Assembly: GCA_945910005.1 (NCBI GenBank)
Contig: OX246748.1
Location: 16,657,368 to 16,721,367, forward strand
Length of the DNA: 64,000 bases
Source of the DNA: Isoperla grammatica
Taxonomy: Eukaryota; Arthropoda; Insecta; Plecoptera; Perlodidae
Direction of reading: 5' to 3'
The position numbers were made by a program, and so were the translations under genes. The notes beneath the pieces were generated by a model. It did no database searches. It had not been told where the DNA came from and worked only from the letters and a program-made list of their open reading frames with translations. This document shows positions 47,235 to 58,359 of the stretch, piece by piece (positions within the stretch are counted from its first letter, which is position 1; each line of letters begins with the position of its first letter).

Positions 47235-48396
47235 ACCCGGACAAAATTAGGAGAAAGCTGATTTTTTCAGGGTCGCTTACAAATTTTATTTTATATAACA
47301 TACTTCGGGTCCGCCAAAATCCGCCTTGTGCGTTAGCCGCCATCTTGGAAAATGTCGGCGATTAAGGTATTACACTAAATCACTTGTTGTGAGTGCTCTA
47401 TGTAACATAAAATTACGTGAGTGGTGTCAAATGAAAGATAATATTATGATCAATAATAATAATGTATGGAATGCTAGTTATTTGTCATATTGCAATAAAA
47501 GCATGTAATTTAGTGATCCACCGCATAAGTGGATATTTGTATTTTGATGATTTGCGATAAAAGTAATAACGTATCCATAACTTGTGTTCATACAAAACAT
47601 AAAGCTTATTTTGTCTAGAACACACGTGCCAAGTCTTATTTACATAACTTTAAAAATGTTTGAGATACGAGCTATTGTATATCTGCATGTGTCGTGGCCG
47701 CCATCGCCCCGGACAGAGCAAAACTCATTACCTTAGCCCATCGGTCAGTATAACAACACATTAAAATAAACTTGTTTTTACATGATGACTAAAGAATGTA
47801 ATTGAGCTTCACTTAGACTAAAGTCACATATGTGCTTTAGTCGACATTTTGAAAAATGGTGACGGTTACAGTTTTGTCTTCAAACATGCTTAGTGAAAGC
47901 TACATATAACATAAAATAACATGAAGAATCTAAATTGAAAGATATGATTGGGAACTTCTATAAACAGGGGAAAAATTGTAAGTAATTAGATGAGCGTAGC
48001 GAATGTATCAATCAATTCAAATGGTTCATTCCATGCGCGAATTGTGTTCGTCACACACCGGTCAAACGGTTCGACGGATTTGACCAAAATTTTAAACCAA
48101 CACTCTTTAATACTGAAATTGACGATGTCAAGATGAACAGAAAAATTCGTCAAGATGACAAACTACAAAAAATTAATTACCGAAAACATTTAAGTTTTAA
48201 TTTCTGTTAATTGAAACTTACGGACGGATTTAAAATGTTTTGGGTTCGTGGTAGAATGGCCCATTCTAAGTAACCCATGGTAAGTCTGAAAAAGGAGACC
48301 CTGTTCCCCCCCCCCCCCCTTCTCCTCTGTCCCACTTAAGATTCCTTCTTCTGCAATTTGCCCTTCTTCTGCTGGACTCTCCTTATGACGACCCCC
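47235..48396 (+). repeat. left arm of 1.17-kb inverted repeat
   Basis: Starts ACCCGGACAAAATTAGGAG and ends TTATGACGACCCCCA. It matches the complement of 49801-50970 throughout, with scattered substitutions and small indels. Contains GCCGCCATCTTGG and GGCCGCCATCGCC (YY1-type) and a C14 run at 48306. Confidence 0.92.
48306..48319. repeat. poly-C, 14 bases
   Basis: Counterpart in the left arm of the G19 run at 49886 in the right arm; the two have drifted in length. Confidence 0.85.
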
Positions 48397-49800
48397 ATGA
48401 TGATAAACAGTCAAATGCGATAGAGCAACTCTTTTCTGTTATCCATCACCATCACTATTTGATGATAACGGTATGATAAGTAGAACGAAACATTTTGAAC
48501 AGGCTATTGCATCAATCAACGGTTACTTGCACCCACGAACTGAGATATGCAAAGAGTACCAACATATTAGTTGGGGGGGTTGGGGGGGGGGGGGGGGTCC
48601 TTCTCCATCGCGTACATGGCCTCGACCACCTCACACGAAATTGTCTTTGGAGATTCGCTCATGCATTGCATATTACTAGGCGTACTAAGCTTACGTCAGC
48701 GGCCGCATTCCTGGGAATTGGCAGAATAAAGCCCGGGTTATTTAAAAGTTTTCCAATCGGTAAATGTTTCAAGATATAAACATTGTCAATGCAAAAACTG
48801 CTGCATGCACTCTAATAGTGGAGACAACATTAAACTTGGCAGACAGTGGTCCCCCAGTTGCAGAAGTTGGTAATGATACAGATTACTAGTTATCTTAATT
48901 GGTCAAAATTCTCAAAACGTTGTCCGTTTAATGGTATCGCCAGGATATGCCAACAAAGTCAATACAGGAAATAATATTTCTCGGTTTCAGAGCAAGCTAG
49001 CAGAAATTGAAAAATTGCAGTGGGCTGTTTATGTACTGACATGATGTGATTGACGCGACTAGTGCTTGTTTTAAAGAAGGAAATAAAACGGGTCTTAATA
49101 ATCATCATTAACAATCGTGAACTTCCCCATCCTCTCACGATGACTTAGGACAATCCACAACAAGTAAACGGTGTAGGAGGGAATGTTAACTGGCTCTTTA
49201 TGGAGCTAAAATACATTATTGGATGGAGAGCGATTCTATTCATTCAACAAAAGGGGCGCCGGTGGATTTACGCCGAAAAAGATTCGGCGTTGTTCCAGTG
49301 GATATACGTCGAAACGGTGGATTTACGCTGAAAAAGATTCGACGTTGTTCCAGGTTAGAAGGTCTACGTTTTTAGGGTTAGGATTATACTTGAAAGTGCA
49401 GTATACACGATAGATTCGGCGATGTTCCATTCGGCGTTATTCAACGTCTCCCCCCCCCCCCCCCCCCCCCAAAAAAATACTGCTGGTCACAGTGTTGGAG
49501 CAATGTTCAATTTGTATAATTGGACACCTAAACAAGTGAGAGTGATAGACAACATTTACTATGTGAATAATTATAAGTGCGGCAGTGTTTGGGAACATTG
49601 CCGTAAATATTAACTAAAAATGCGCTTACAAAATGACGGTAACAGTTACAACGTTAAACTAACTTTCGCCAAGACAGTGGCAATACCTTTGTTGTGGATA
49701 TAAATAAATATAAAACATTGTTATAATTTGGCATTAAGTGACTTACGCGACAGCTTAGGCCACATGGCGTCTTCCAAATCAGATCCTTTTTCTTATATCG
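48397..49800. other. 1.4-kb centre of the foldback element
   Basis: Unpaired spacer between the arms. Holds a G7-TT-G16 tract (48573-48597), a two-copy tandem GGTGGATTTACGCCGAAAAA unit (49259-49352) and a C21-A7 tract (49450-49477). No transposase or other protein recognised. Confidence 0.6.
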
Positions 49801-50970
49801 TGGGGGTCGTCATAAGGAGAGTCCAGAAGCTAGGAAGGGCAGGGCAAATTGCAGAAGAAGGAATCTTAAGTGGGACAGAGGAGAAGGGGGGGGGGGGGGG
49901 GGGGAGAACAGGGTCTCCTTTTCAGACTTACCATGGGCCCATTCTACCACGAGCTCAAAACATTACTTAAATCCGTCCGTAAGATTCAATTAACAGAAAT
50001 TAAAACTTAAATAATTTCGGTAATTTATTTTTCCGTAGGTTGTCATCGTGACGGATTTTTCTGTTCATCTTGAAATCGTCAATTTGAGTATTAAAGAGTG
50101 TTGGTTTAAAATTTTGGTCAAATCCGTCGAACCGTTTGACCGGTGTGTGACGAACACAATTCGCGCATGGAGAGAATGAACCATTTGAATTGATTGATAC
50201 ATTCGCTACGCTCATCTAATTACTTACAATTTTCCCCCTGTTTATAGAAGTTCCCAATCATATCTTTCAATTAAGATTCTTCATGTTATTTTATGTTATA
50301 TGTAGCTTTCACTAAGCATGTTTGAAGACAAAACTGTAACCGTCGCCATTTTTCAAAATGGCGACTAAAGCACATATGTGACTTTGGTCTAAGTGAAGCT
50401 CAATTACATTCTTTAGTCATCATGTAAAAACAAGTTTATTTTAATGTGTTGTTATACTGACCGATGGGCTAAGGTAATGAGTTTTGCTCTGTCCGGGGCG
50501 ATGGCGGCCACGACACATGCAGATATACAATAGCTCGTATCTCAAACATTTTTCAAGTTATGTAAATAAGACTTGGCACGTGTGTTCTAGACAGAATAAG
50601 CTTTATGTTTTGTATGAACACAAGTTATGGATACGTTATTACTTTTATCGCAAATCATCAAAATACAAATATCCACTTATGCGGTGAATCACTTAATTAC
50701 ATCCTTCTATTGCAATATGATAAATAACTATAATTCCATACATTTTTATAATTGATCATTCTATTATCTTTCATTTAACACCACTCACGTAATTTTATGT
50801 TACATAGAGCACTCACAACAAGTGATTTAGTGTAATACCTTAATCGCCGACATTTTCCAAGATGGCGGCTAACGCACAAGGCGGATTTTGGCGGACCCGA
50901 AGTATGTTATACAAAATGATATGTGTAAGCGACCCTGAAAAAATCAGCTTTCTCCTAATTTTGTCCGGGT
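49801..50970 (-). repeat. right arm of 1.17-kb inverted repeat
   Basis: Begins TGGGGGTCGTCATAAGGAGA and ends AATTTTGTCCGGGT, the complement of the left arm. Contains CCAAGATGGCGGC near 50858 and a G19 run at 49886-49904. Confidence 0.92.
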
Positions 50971-51894
50971 CGGTATAGGAAATTGGGCTAAAGTAACCCC
51001 ACTATTACGGTTGCCATTTATACCCCGTTTCCACAAGTCATTTCGAAAGCAATAGACAACATGGGTTGTGGTATAGACAATTGATTAACAATGTTTTTCC
51101 TTATTTCAAGTTATTTCACGTTAAGAGTTACGACCAACCAATCAGATTGTTTAAGCACCTACATGTAATAACAGACAAATCACACACTTAACTCGACTGT
51201 GCATATGGTAGGAGATTCACGCTGTCTGCGACCTAGAATGCATCCCTGTGAATCTATACTTCAACAGTTAGGCCTAGGCGCCAAGTTGACCATGGCATGT
51301 CCCAAAGGGATCAGGCCCTATCTACTGGCCAAGCAGTTATCCTAGCTAGGCATAGTAATCTTGTTTCACTCTAAACACATATGATCCTTCTTTGGACTAG
51401 ATCACTTTAAATGTGACGATATCAATAATTACAATTGTACTTACCACTATTTGACGCTGAGATATCAAGCCATCACTTCACTTCAACACCGCTAGCCTGA
51501 CTGAGCTTGTTGAAACTTGTTGAGTCGAGAGACGCGTCGATTGTTTGCGCAGGCATGAGCGCAATGTTCAAATAATAATTTCGACGAATATTCATAGAAT
51601 ATATAAATACAATATTGTTAAAATATTGTAATTAAATGTTCTATGAAAATGCCAAATCGAGTGTTGAATGAATATTTTACAACGAATGATCTCAGAACGT
51701 TTTATGAATATTTATCTTTTAATGTTAAGTCAGAAATATTCTGTTAACGTTCATACAATGCAAATATCGTAATATTAACATTGTGAACTTAAAATGAATA
51801 TTAAGAGAATATTTTGTGCTGTATGGGAACTCATTCGTCTACAAATCTATCTTATTTACAACTTATAAGATATCTACAACTCTCTCATGATCTT

Positions 51895-51940
51895 AACTCT
51901 CTCTCTCTCTCTTAACTCTCTCTCTCTCTCTCTTAACTAC
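51895..51940. repeat. (CT)n runs separated by TTAA
   Basis: Two CT microsatellite blocks with CTTAACTC between them, about 70 bases outside the right end of the foldback element. Confidence 0.9.
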
Positions 51941-52032
51941 AACTCTCTCATCGCTTTATAACAGCCGTTACCGGTCGATAAGTTCTCCAGTATAGTTCTT
52001 CTTCAATGTCTCGGGTGTCTTTAGCAACATAA

Positions 52033-52308
52033 TAATAATAATTTTTCGTAGGAACACCCGTTATAGGGTGCACGCCAGCTTTACCTGATGCGCCCCTCTT
52101 CAGGTGACTAACTAGGTTATTAGGGTGTTTGGATAGTTGGAAAGGAATGTCCGAGAGCTATTAGTAGGACTTAATCCTGGCATTCGCCTTTACGACTCAG
52201 GAAAACCTCGAAAAAAACCTTAAGTCAGGACTGCCGGTGGCCGGAATCGAACCAGCAACCTCCCGAATTAGAGTCTCGCGTCTTACCGCTGAGCCACCTC
52301 TATCGTTT
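52033..52308 (-). mobile_element. tRNA-derived SINE, copy 1 (most complete)
   Basis: The minus strand begins GGTGGCTCAGCGGTAAGACG (box A), then GGTTGCTGGTTCGATTCC with a perfect box B, then a body CACCGGCAGTCCTGACTTAAG...CTGAGTCGTAAAGGCGAATG, and ends with an (ATT)n tail. Related copies at 53370 (plus) and 54470 (minus). Confidence 0.82.
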
Positions 52309-52886
52309 GTTAGCAACATAGAGACTGTAGTGAGCAATACTGTTTTACTAAATCAGGATGAATCAGGGTTAATCAGGATTTATTCTGGTTGCTCTTATGA
52401 TCAAGATCACACACGTGTTTATTGTCAGTTGTTCTTTTTTTCTAGACACTTTTTCATTTAGAGTGTTTTGCACATAGAGGATTTTTTAATTGCGATTTCA
52501 AATTGGTGTTTGGAATATTCCATAAGGAAATGACAATATTAAAAACGAAGGCTTGAAAGTCTCCATGGTTGATTCTAATGGAAATTAGTATAGTGTCTTC
52601 AATCTCTAAACTATATGACGAATTAATTGAAAATAGTTATACAAGTAAATATGATTGTATATCTAAAACATGTTTTGACGTTTGGAGAGACGCTGTAGGC
52701 GAGAATGTATAAAAACATGCTGGAGTTTTTAGCCCTTCCCCTTTTATGCCCTTAAAGATCGTAATACCGTCATGTTCTCACTTATTTTGTAATCTATAAT
52801 GCTTTAAGAGTAAATCTAGTTACAATAAAAAACCGAGTAAGACTTTCTTATTCAGTTGAGACGATATATGTTATAAATCATTTGGA

Positions 52887-53040
52887 TTTAAATAAATAAA
52901 TAAATTCACATTTAGAGTCTACCCACTCAGTAACAAGACTGACTTTCAGTGACGGATTTTAATTTAAAGCGACTAATCCAACCTTGTAGGCTCCAAACAC
53001 CATCGACGAGTGAGCGATAACCTATCAAAGATCAATATTT
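52887..53040 (-). mobile_element. short SINE-like repeat, copy 2
   Basis: Same ends and blocks as 25259-25412; about 90 percent identical by eye. Confidence 0.75.
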
Positions 53041-53369
53041 CTTTAGTAAGACACTCCCAACATTATATGTGTGATATTATATAATGAATACATTTATATG
53101 TAAGTATTATATAGCATTATAATATTTTGTAAACCATCATAAAAGGTAAATATTGCTTGCTATTATTTTTTACCCCTTTACCTATGAGCAATATTCCATT
53201 AAATAGATAATTTAATCATTATATGAATTGCACGATAAAGACCTACAAAGTATCGTCATTTTTAAGTTAGCAGTAGAATTGGATCACTATATTCAAACAA
53301 ATTTACTTTGTTATTGCTGCATTTGCATGGCTAGTTGAAGAGTACTTTACATGCAATCGTACACTGATA
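53041..53369. other. AT-rich spacer, nothing recognised
   Basis: No structure noticed. Confidence 0.4.
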
Positions 53370-53560
53370 GAGGTTAACTTACACGTTACACGCGAGACTC
53401 TAATTCGGGATGTCGCTGGTTCGATACTGGCCACCGGCAATCGTGACTGGAGGGTTTTACCGAGGTTTTACTCAGTTAAAAGACAAATGTTGGTATTGCG
53501 TGGTATGCAATAGGTAATCCTAGCCTAGGACATATTCCACAACTGTCCTCACACCCTATG
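53370..53560 (+). mobile_element. tRNA-derived SINE, copy 2 (diverged)
   Basis: CGCGAGACTCTAATTCGGGA and CTGGTTCGATACTGGCCACC match copy 1 in the plus orientation; box A is eroded, box B has one change. The body has CTCAGTTAAAAGACAAATG where copy 1 has CTGAGTCGTAAAGGCGAATG. Confidence 0.72.
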
Positions 53561-53649
53561 CCTGGTTATTTACAAGCAAAAACTTCACTATCGGAGAGCT
53601 TTTGAATTTATATCGAAAGCTCTAAAAATATACGATGGAAATGAAGGTA

Positions 53650-53755
53650 GGAATGCTAGGCCTAGGCCTATCAGTCGCACCTAGCCTAAAACTGTATAGG
53701 GTCAGGGCCTACTCTACTAGGGTCTAGGGCTTAGGTCTAGGCTAGGTCCTAGAGC
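53650..53755. repeat. TAGGCCTA-rich low-complexity stretch
   Basis: Overlapping TAGGCCTAGGC, TAGGGTCTAGGGC and CTAGGCTAGGTCC words. The same TAGGCCT word is scattered elsewhere in the window. Confidence 0.65.
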
Positions 53756-54139
53756 ATGTCAAACTGAAAAGGGACAAGCTGTTACTGGGGGCAGATTTCG
53801 TGCGAAAAGTTTACTAATTTAATAAAAGTGTTTCTTGTTTTAGATAACGAAATTACAGCGAACGTATATTTTGCAAGTCTTAAAGGTTTATACCAAGCTT
53901 ACCTTGAGAGGATTTGGAGAAAATCTATATACATAAGCCATTTCGGAGGAAGTAAATTGATGGATTTTAAAGACGTGTTTTGTATATTAAAAGTGATTGC
54001 CGCACCTGTGCCAACATGAACAACGTAAACCCAGATGACGTTTTAAGGTGGCATATAATTGAATACAAGTATCGTGTAATAGAAGACGTTTACCTTTACG
54101 GGACTTCCATGTTCGTAGAAAACGTTCTTAGAGACTAAA

Positions 54140-54255
54140 TTGTAAAATATTTAGTTAGCTACTATCTTGTTTTATCCATGTCATCCAGGCTTCCCATTGG
54201 TTGTTGCCATGGTGAATACAAATTAGAAACATACTTAATATTTCATAATACCGGC
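54140..54255 (+). repeat. dispersed repeat, copy 2 (ATTGGTTGTTGCCATGG)
   Basis: Direct counterpart of 34819-34935. Confidence 0.7.
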
Positions 54256-54469
54256 CCTAAGTTCGTTTTTTTTTACACATATATGAAGTGTGGCAATGGT
54301 TTTGGTGGCTCTGCCAATACATAGTCTGTTCATTTTAACATGTATTTCCTGTTGTATCTATTCTATGCCTATAATTTTCACTTATATGCTCTCCGGTGTT
54401 GACCATTGTGCGTGTCAAAAGCTTATTGTGCACAAAATTATATGAATTTTTCGTTGGGATCCATGCTGT

Positions 54470-54646
54470 ACGGTGTAACCCAGTTTAACTTATATTCCCC
54501 GCTTCGTTCCGCAGTCTGTGATAGGAAGACAGTATTTGCTTTTAGACTCAATACATCCTTCAAGGGGATTGTCAGTGGATGGAATCGAACCGGCAAACTA
54601 CCGAGTAAGAGTTTACCAATATCGCTTAGCGACCACTTTCGGTTCA
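54470..54646 (-). mobile_element. tRNA-derived SINE, copy 3
   Basis: The minus strand reads GTGGTCGCTAAGCGATATTG then GCCGGTTCGATTCC (perfect box B), followed by CCACTGACAATCCCCTTGAAGG and TTGAGTCTAAAAGCAAATAC, parallel to copy 1. Confidence 0.7.
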
Positions 54647-54771
54647 ATGGTTATGTGAAGTTAAGAACGAAGTAAACACGCTAGTTCCAGACATAAATTC
54701 TCGTGTGCATTTCTTAAACTTGTGGGAAGAACCAGTGTTGTAAATAGGAATAATTTCGGTGCAGTGGTGGA

Positions 54772-54792
54772 GGGGGGGGGGGGGGAGGGGGG
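54772..54792. repeat. poly-G tract
   Basis: GGTGGAGG then G to 54785, A, then GGGGGG. Confidence 0.85.
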
Positions 54793-55360
54793 CATAGATC
54801 TGAGCCCCAGTCACTGGCACTGGACATCTTTTTGCTGTAAGGATTTTGTTTACATAACTATAGTTATTTCCTGGCTTCGTTGCTCATAGAAAACAATTTG
54901 AGGGATTTCTCTTTGTCGCAAACATTATTACAGGAGGTACGCACAACTTTAAAAAGAAGAAAGAAAAAAGTACTGTGTGGACACACTTTATAAAAACTAT
55001 CTGCCTCATTGTAGGTCCGGGAGGTTTTAAACCCCTTCACCCGCCCTTACCTATAGTTACACCACTGGAAAGAACTAACTATAACCTAGAAACGGGTATT
55101 TATTTTATTGAAAATAAAGTAATCAGGATACTAGATTAATAATCAATCGTACATGTATAATAATTCCTACAGATTGCCAATATCTAGAGTAAACATCAAA
55201 TGCTAACGGAATAAGGAATAAGTAAACAGTGACTTTGGAGCCGTCCTTGCAACGAAGCACTCAATAAATTCAAAGTTGTTCTGAATCGGCCTTGTTGTTT
55301 CTGGCATTTGTCCGCAGGTGTTCGCACTGTCCAATCACCGATTTATTTGTTTCCTATTTG
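54793..55360. other. AT-rich spacer, nothing recognised
   Basis: No coding frame or repeat recognised. Confidence 0.4.
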
Positions 55361-55527
55361 AAATATTGATCTTTGATTGGTTATCGCTCACTCGTCGATG
55401 GTGTTCGAAGCCTACAGGGTTGGTTCAGTCACTTTCAATTAAAGTCCCCCACTGCAAATCAGTTTAGTTACTGAGTGGGTGGACTCTAAATGTGAATTTA
55501 TTTATTTATTTATTTTATTTTATTTAC
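55361..55527 (+). mobile_element. short SINE-like repeat, copy 3
   Basis: Plus-strand copy: AAATATTGATCTTTGATTGG at the start, GTGTTCGAAGCCTACAGGG inside, and AATGTGAATTTATTTATTTA at the end. It shows the true orientation, with a (TTTA)n tail. Confidence 0.78.
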
Positions 55528-56256
55528 ATTATGTTGTGTTTCGTTCGTAAAGCAAGTTGACGTCGTGTTGCGTCGTGAGCTGTAACATGAAAACATTGCC
55601 ATTTGTTTTGGGAACGTGGCGACAGAATTGAATGCAAATCTCTAAGAGTGGGCTAAGCCACCTAGAACAGAGTTTGAGTTTGAGGCTATGTTTTTTTCAT
55701 TCCCGGCCCTCTTAGAATGCGAGGCTTGCGTCAAAGTTTTGTTTTTCTTGCTGCCAGCCCATCAGCAGTTCAGACTCATGGATGGAGAAACGCAACTTTG
55801 TCGGTCTTACGTCGCCCTTTGGTCTCTGGTATTGGGGAATGTAACCAGTTTTATGTGTGTTTCAACCGCTTATTTCCTTTCTTTTAAACATACATTGAAA
55901 GGAATTTGTAACGAGTGCATCTTAAAAAGTGTAGGTAACGCTAGTTTAAAAAGAAGAAAATCCAAACTTAAAACTCATACCCTTGATATTACAGTGTATA
56001 TTCCCATTAACGGAGAACTACTTGCTCGCTGAAAGATTGTGATGGTCAATATCTTTTTGTTACATACATTTTTTGTGACCCGGTACAAATAGTTATTTTA
56101 TGCCAGTGGTAGAAACAATTCGTATACACAAAAACTGTTGAAGATATAGTTTCTTCAAACATAATTGCATAAAGAAAGATCTGTTAAAGTACTTAAAAGA
56201 AATGAACCTTCACACTTGTGTTTTGCAACGAGTAGTTGTAGTTTTCCGTGACGAGA
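55528..56256. other. spacer with an unassigned 114-codon frame
   Basis: A plus-strand frame from 55688 to 56032 is open. Its translation has two hydrophobic stretches and a lysine-rich tail but no motif I recognise; chance is the likeliest explanation. Confidence 0.35.
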
Positions 56257-56511
56257 ATGTAAAATGTAATAAAAACACCTAGTTGAAAAATGCACTGTTC
56301 CTTTTCTAGATGAAAATAAACGCAATATTTCTAGCACTCGTCACAACTCTTCAACTGACTTTCACCGACTAAAAAGGTTTAAAAGGGTTTTTAGTTGGTG
56401 AAAGCCAGTTAGAAGAGCGCTGATGAGTGCTCGAAATATAGGGTTTATTTTAATCTTGACAAGGAACAGTACATTGTCCAACTAGTTTGTTTTTGTTAAT
56501 ATTTTACATGT
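56257..56511. repeat. 255-bp imperfect palindrome with hammerhead-like core words
   Basis: The two arms (56257-56380 and 56385-56511) are complements of each other with scattered changes. Each arm carries GGTGAAAG(C/T)CAGTT, a core block, GTTTATTTT, AAGGAACAGT and CAACTAG. In the right arm the core reads CTGATGAGTGCTCGAAATAT (56420-56439). CUGAUGA and GAAA are the conserved hammerhead boxes, but the intervening stem II could form at most one or two pairs. The left-arm version is eroded (GTGACGA). Possibly two inverted termini of a Penelope-like or related retroelement. Confidence 0.7.
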
Positions 56512-57351
56512 TGTTTTCTTTTTAAGAAAATGTTATATTTAGGGTACGCGTGTACAATATTTATATCTATTTTTATCTTAAAACATGTCGATATATCCTC
56601 ATCACTAGTGTAATTCTATGGATATCTTAAAAACGAAAGAAGAGGCTGGAACTCTTGAACGATTTCTTCTACGTATCTTTGATATAAATCAATATGGCTA
56701 TCTTGGTGCGTGCGAGAAAGTAATTAGAAATCTTCGTATATAAATGTCTATCTGAGATTGAAAGTAGGAAGCTCAGAGGTATTCCCGGAGAACTGAGCGT
56801 TTTGAATTGAATCTTAAATAAGAGAGTATGAGACTTAAGCGACACAATCTAAGAGCTGATTTTTTTTTGTACAGGAAAAAGAACAATTTCTGTCAAATTT
56901 TACCTTTTAGAGTATTTATAAGTTGTTTTTGATACGTATTAGGATGTCATTAAATAGCAATCAACTCTTCGTAAAGCGTCTTGCAACTGTGAAATGATTG
57001 GAACCTAGTATTGGAACATTTAATTTTCATTTCGAGATTTTTTCAATCAAGCTTCCATAACACCCTTGAATTATCCCCATTGAATATGATTATACAAGTT
57101 GAACGAAGGAGATTGATCAATGTTTTTGTACCGGCTAACTTGGCAACACCGCCTGCTCCTCTTGTGACCTCACGCCCGTAATTCCATCAGTGGATATTGA
57201 AGTGTTGAGTATACCTGTTTGCGTTGCCAACGTTGCCTTTCGGGAGCAGAAACTGGAAACTCGAGTGGTACACAAAAGCTATTAGCAACTATAGGCTAGT
57301 CGGTTTGATGTGGGTTTCCATTACCTTATAACTTGGGCTCGTTGAATTGGA
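56512..57351. other. spacer, nothing recognised
   Basis: No coding frame or repeat recognised. Confidence 0.4.
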
Positions 57352-57372
57352 GGGGGGGGGGGGGGGGGGGGG
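57352..57372. repeat. poly-G, 21 bases
   Basis: G run after AATTGGA. Confidence 0.9.
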
Positions 57373-58342
57373 TTGTAACCACTGCTGAGCTTAAGAGGAC
57401 GCTTCCCGGCTACAAGCGAAGCCCATCTCGCCTGCTCTTGAGTTAACTCATCTAAAATGTTAGAATACACCAAAACTTGTTTTTAGGTAATGTAATTTAA
57501 TGCAGTATATTATTCGTCTTCCAGTATAAAAATGTACTTGATATTACTATTATGCATAAACATAGTATTTTCTATTATTGTTGCAAACTAGATGAAATGT
57601 TACGGCCTTACACAGCTGGCGTAGACCGCCTATATGAAAGAAAAGTTTTCACGATTCATGAATGTAATATTACAGCAATTAAGAAAACGAATGTAACAGT
57701 AATTTAAAATGATTCTAAACTAGTTACCGCAATGAACCGTTAATATATTCTACAAATTACCTAAAACATTTTTATTTATTTGAAATGCAAAAAATAATCA
57801 TCAATCGTGTATTATTTATTTAATGTCTATTCTATTTAACTATAAATACCCTAAGCTACCTCATGTGATTTTGTCTAGTTTACTTCTTAGATTGCCCAGT
57901 TAACGACCATATCTTCTAGCTAGTAGCTTGAATTAATTTATGTGTTATCCTCCAGGATTCCGTTCACCTTTTACGTTGATATCCTGATTTTAATAACTTT
58001 TACTGCCCATTTGTTGCGAGTGATACACTGGTGGCAGCACTGGTTACGTTTCAGGTCGCACTCGGTGCACTTCCAGTGCAGCCCAGTGTAAAATCTTCAC
58101 AAACATTAAAATAATCATTAATAATTAAACGAAATATTTACAAAATTTCTCAAATTTACGTGTCAAAATGTTACCCACGAAGTCAGATTGGCATTGACAC
58201 ATTCACCATTAACATACATTATACGGAGTGCGGTATACTATCTCCAAACACATTTCCGCACTAGGCAATGTCTTTCTAGCAGGAAATCAATCTCGGATCA
58301 GTTTAGATAGACATCCACTGAAGCCTCGTAGATAATCGCAAT
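57373..58342. other. AT-rich spacer, nothing recognised
   Basis: No structure noticed. Confidence 0.4.
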
Positions 58343-58359
58343 CCCCCCCCCCCCCCCCC
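58343..58359. repeat. poly-C, 17 bases
   Basis: The opposite strand reads GGCGTGGAGG before the G run, the same context as other tracts. Confidence 0.88.

Larger units (their letters stand above)
46496..51827. mobile_element. 5.3-kb foldback DNA transposon-like element
   Basis: The left end CCCATACAGCACAA (46496-46509) and the right end TTGTGCTGTATGGG (51814-51827) are perfect 14-bp inverted repeats. Subterminal zones on both sides are dense in GAATATTC, GAACATTC and ATGTTC words in both orientations, as in transposons with subterminal transposase-binding repeats. The interior contains two 1.17-kb inverted arms (47235-48396 and 49801-50970). No transposase is readable, so it is non-autonomous. 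No clear target duplication: the flanks are TACAA and AACTC. Superfamily unknown. Confidence 0.75.

Noticed and set aside
47235..50970. The inverted arms as an assembly artefact
   Set aside because: Arms differ by substitutions and homopolymer length and have distinct outer flanks inside matching 14-bp termini, so a simple misjoin is less likely; not fully excluded.
52230..52308. Functional tRNA gene
   Set aside because: Boxes A and B are present, but an acceptor stem does not close and a SINE body with tail follows.
55688..56032. 114-codon plus-strand frame
   Set aside because: No recognisable domain, no repeat origin and no splice or promoter support; treated as chance.
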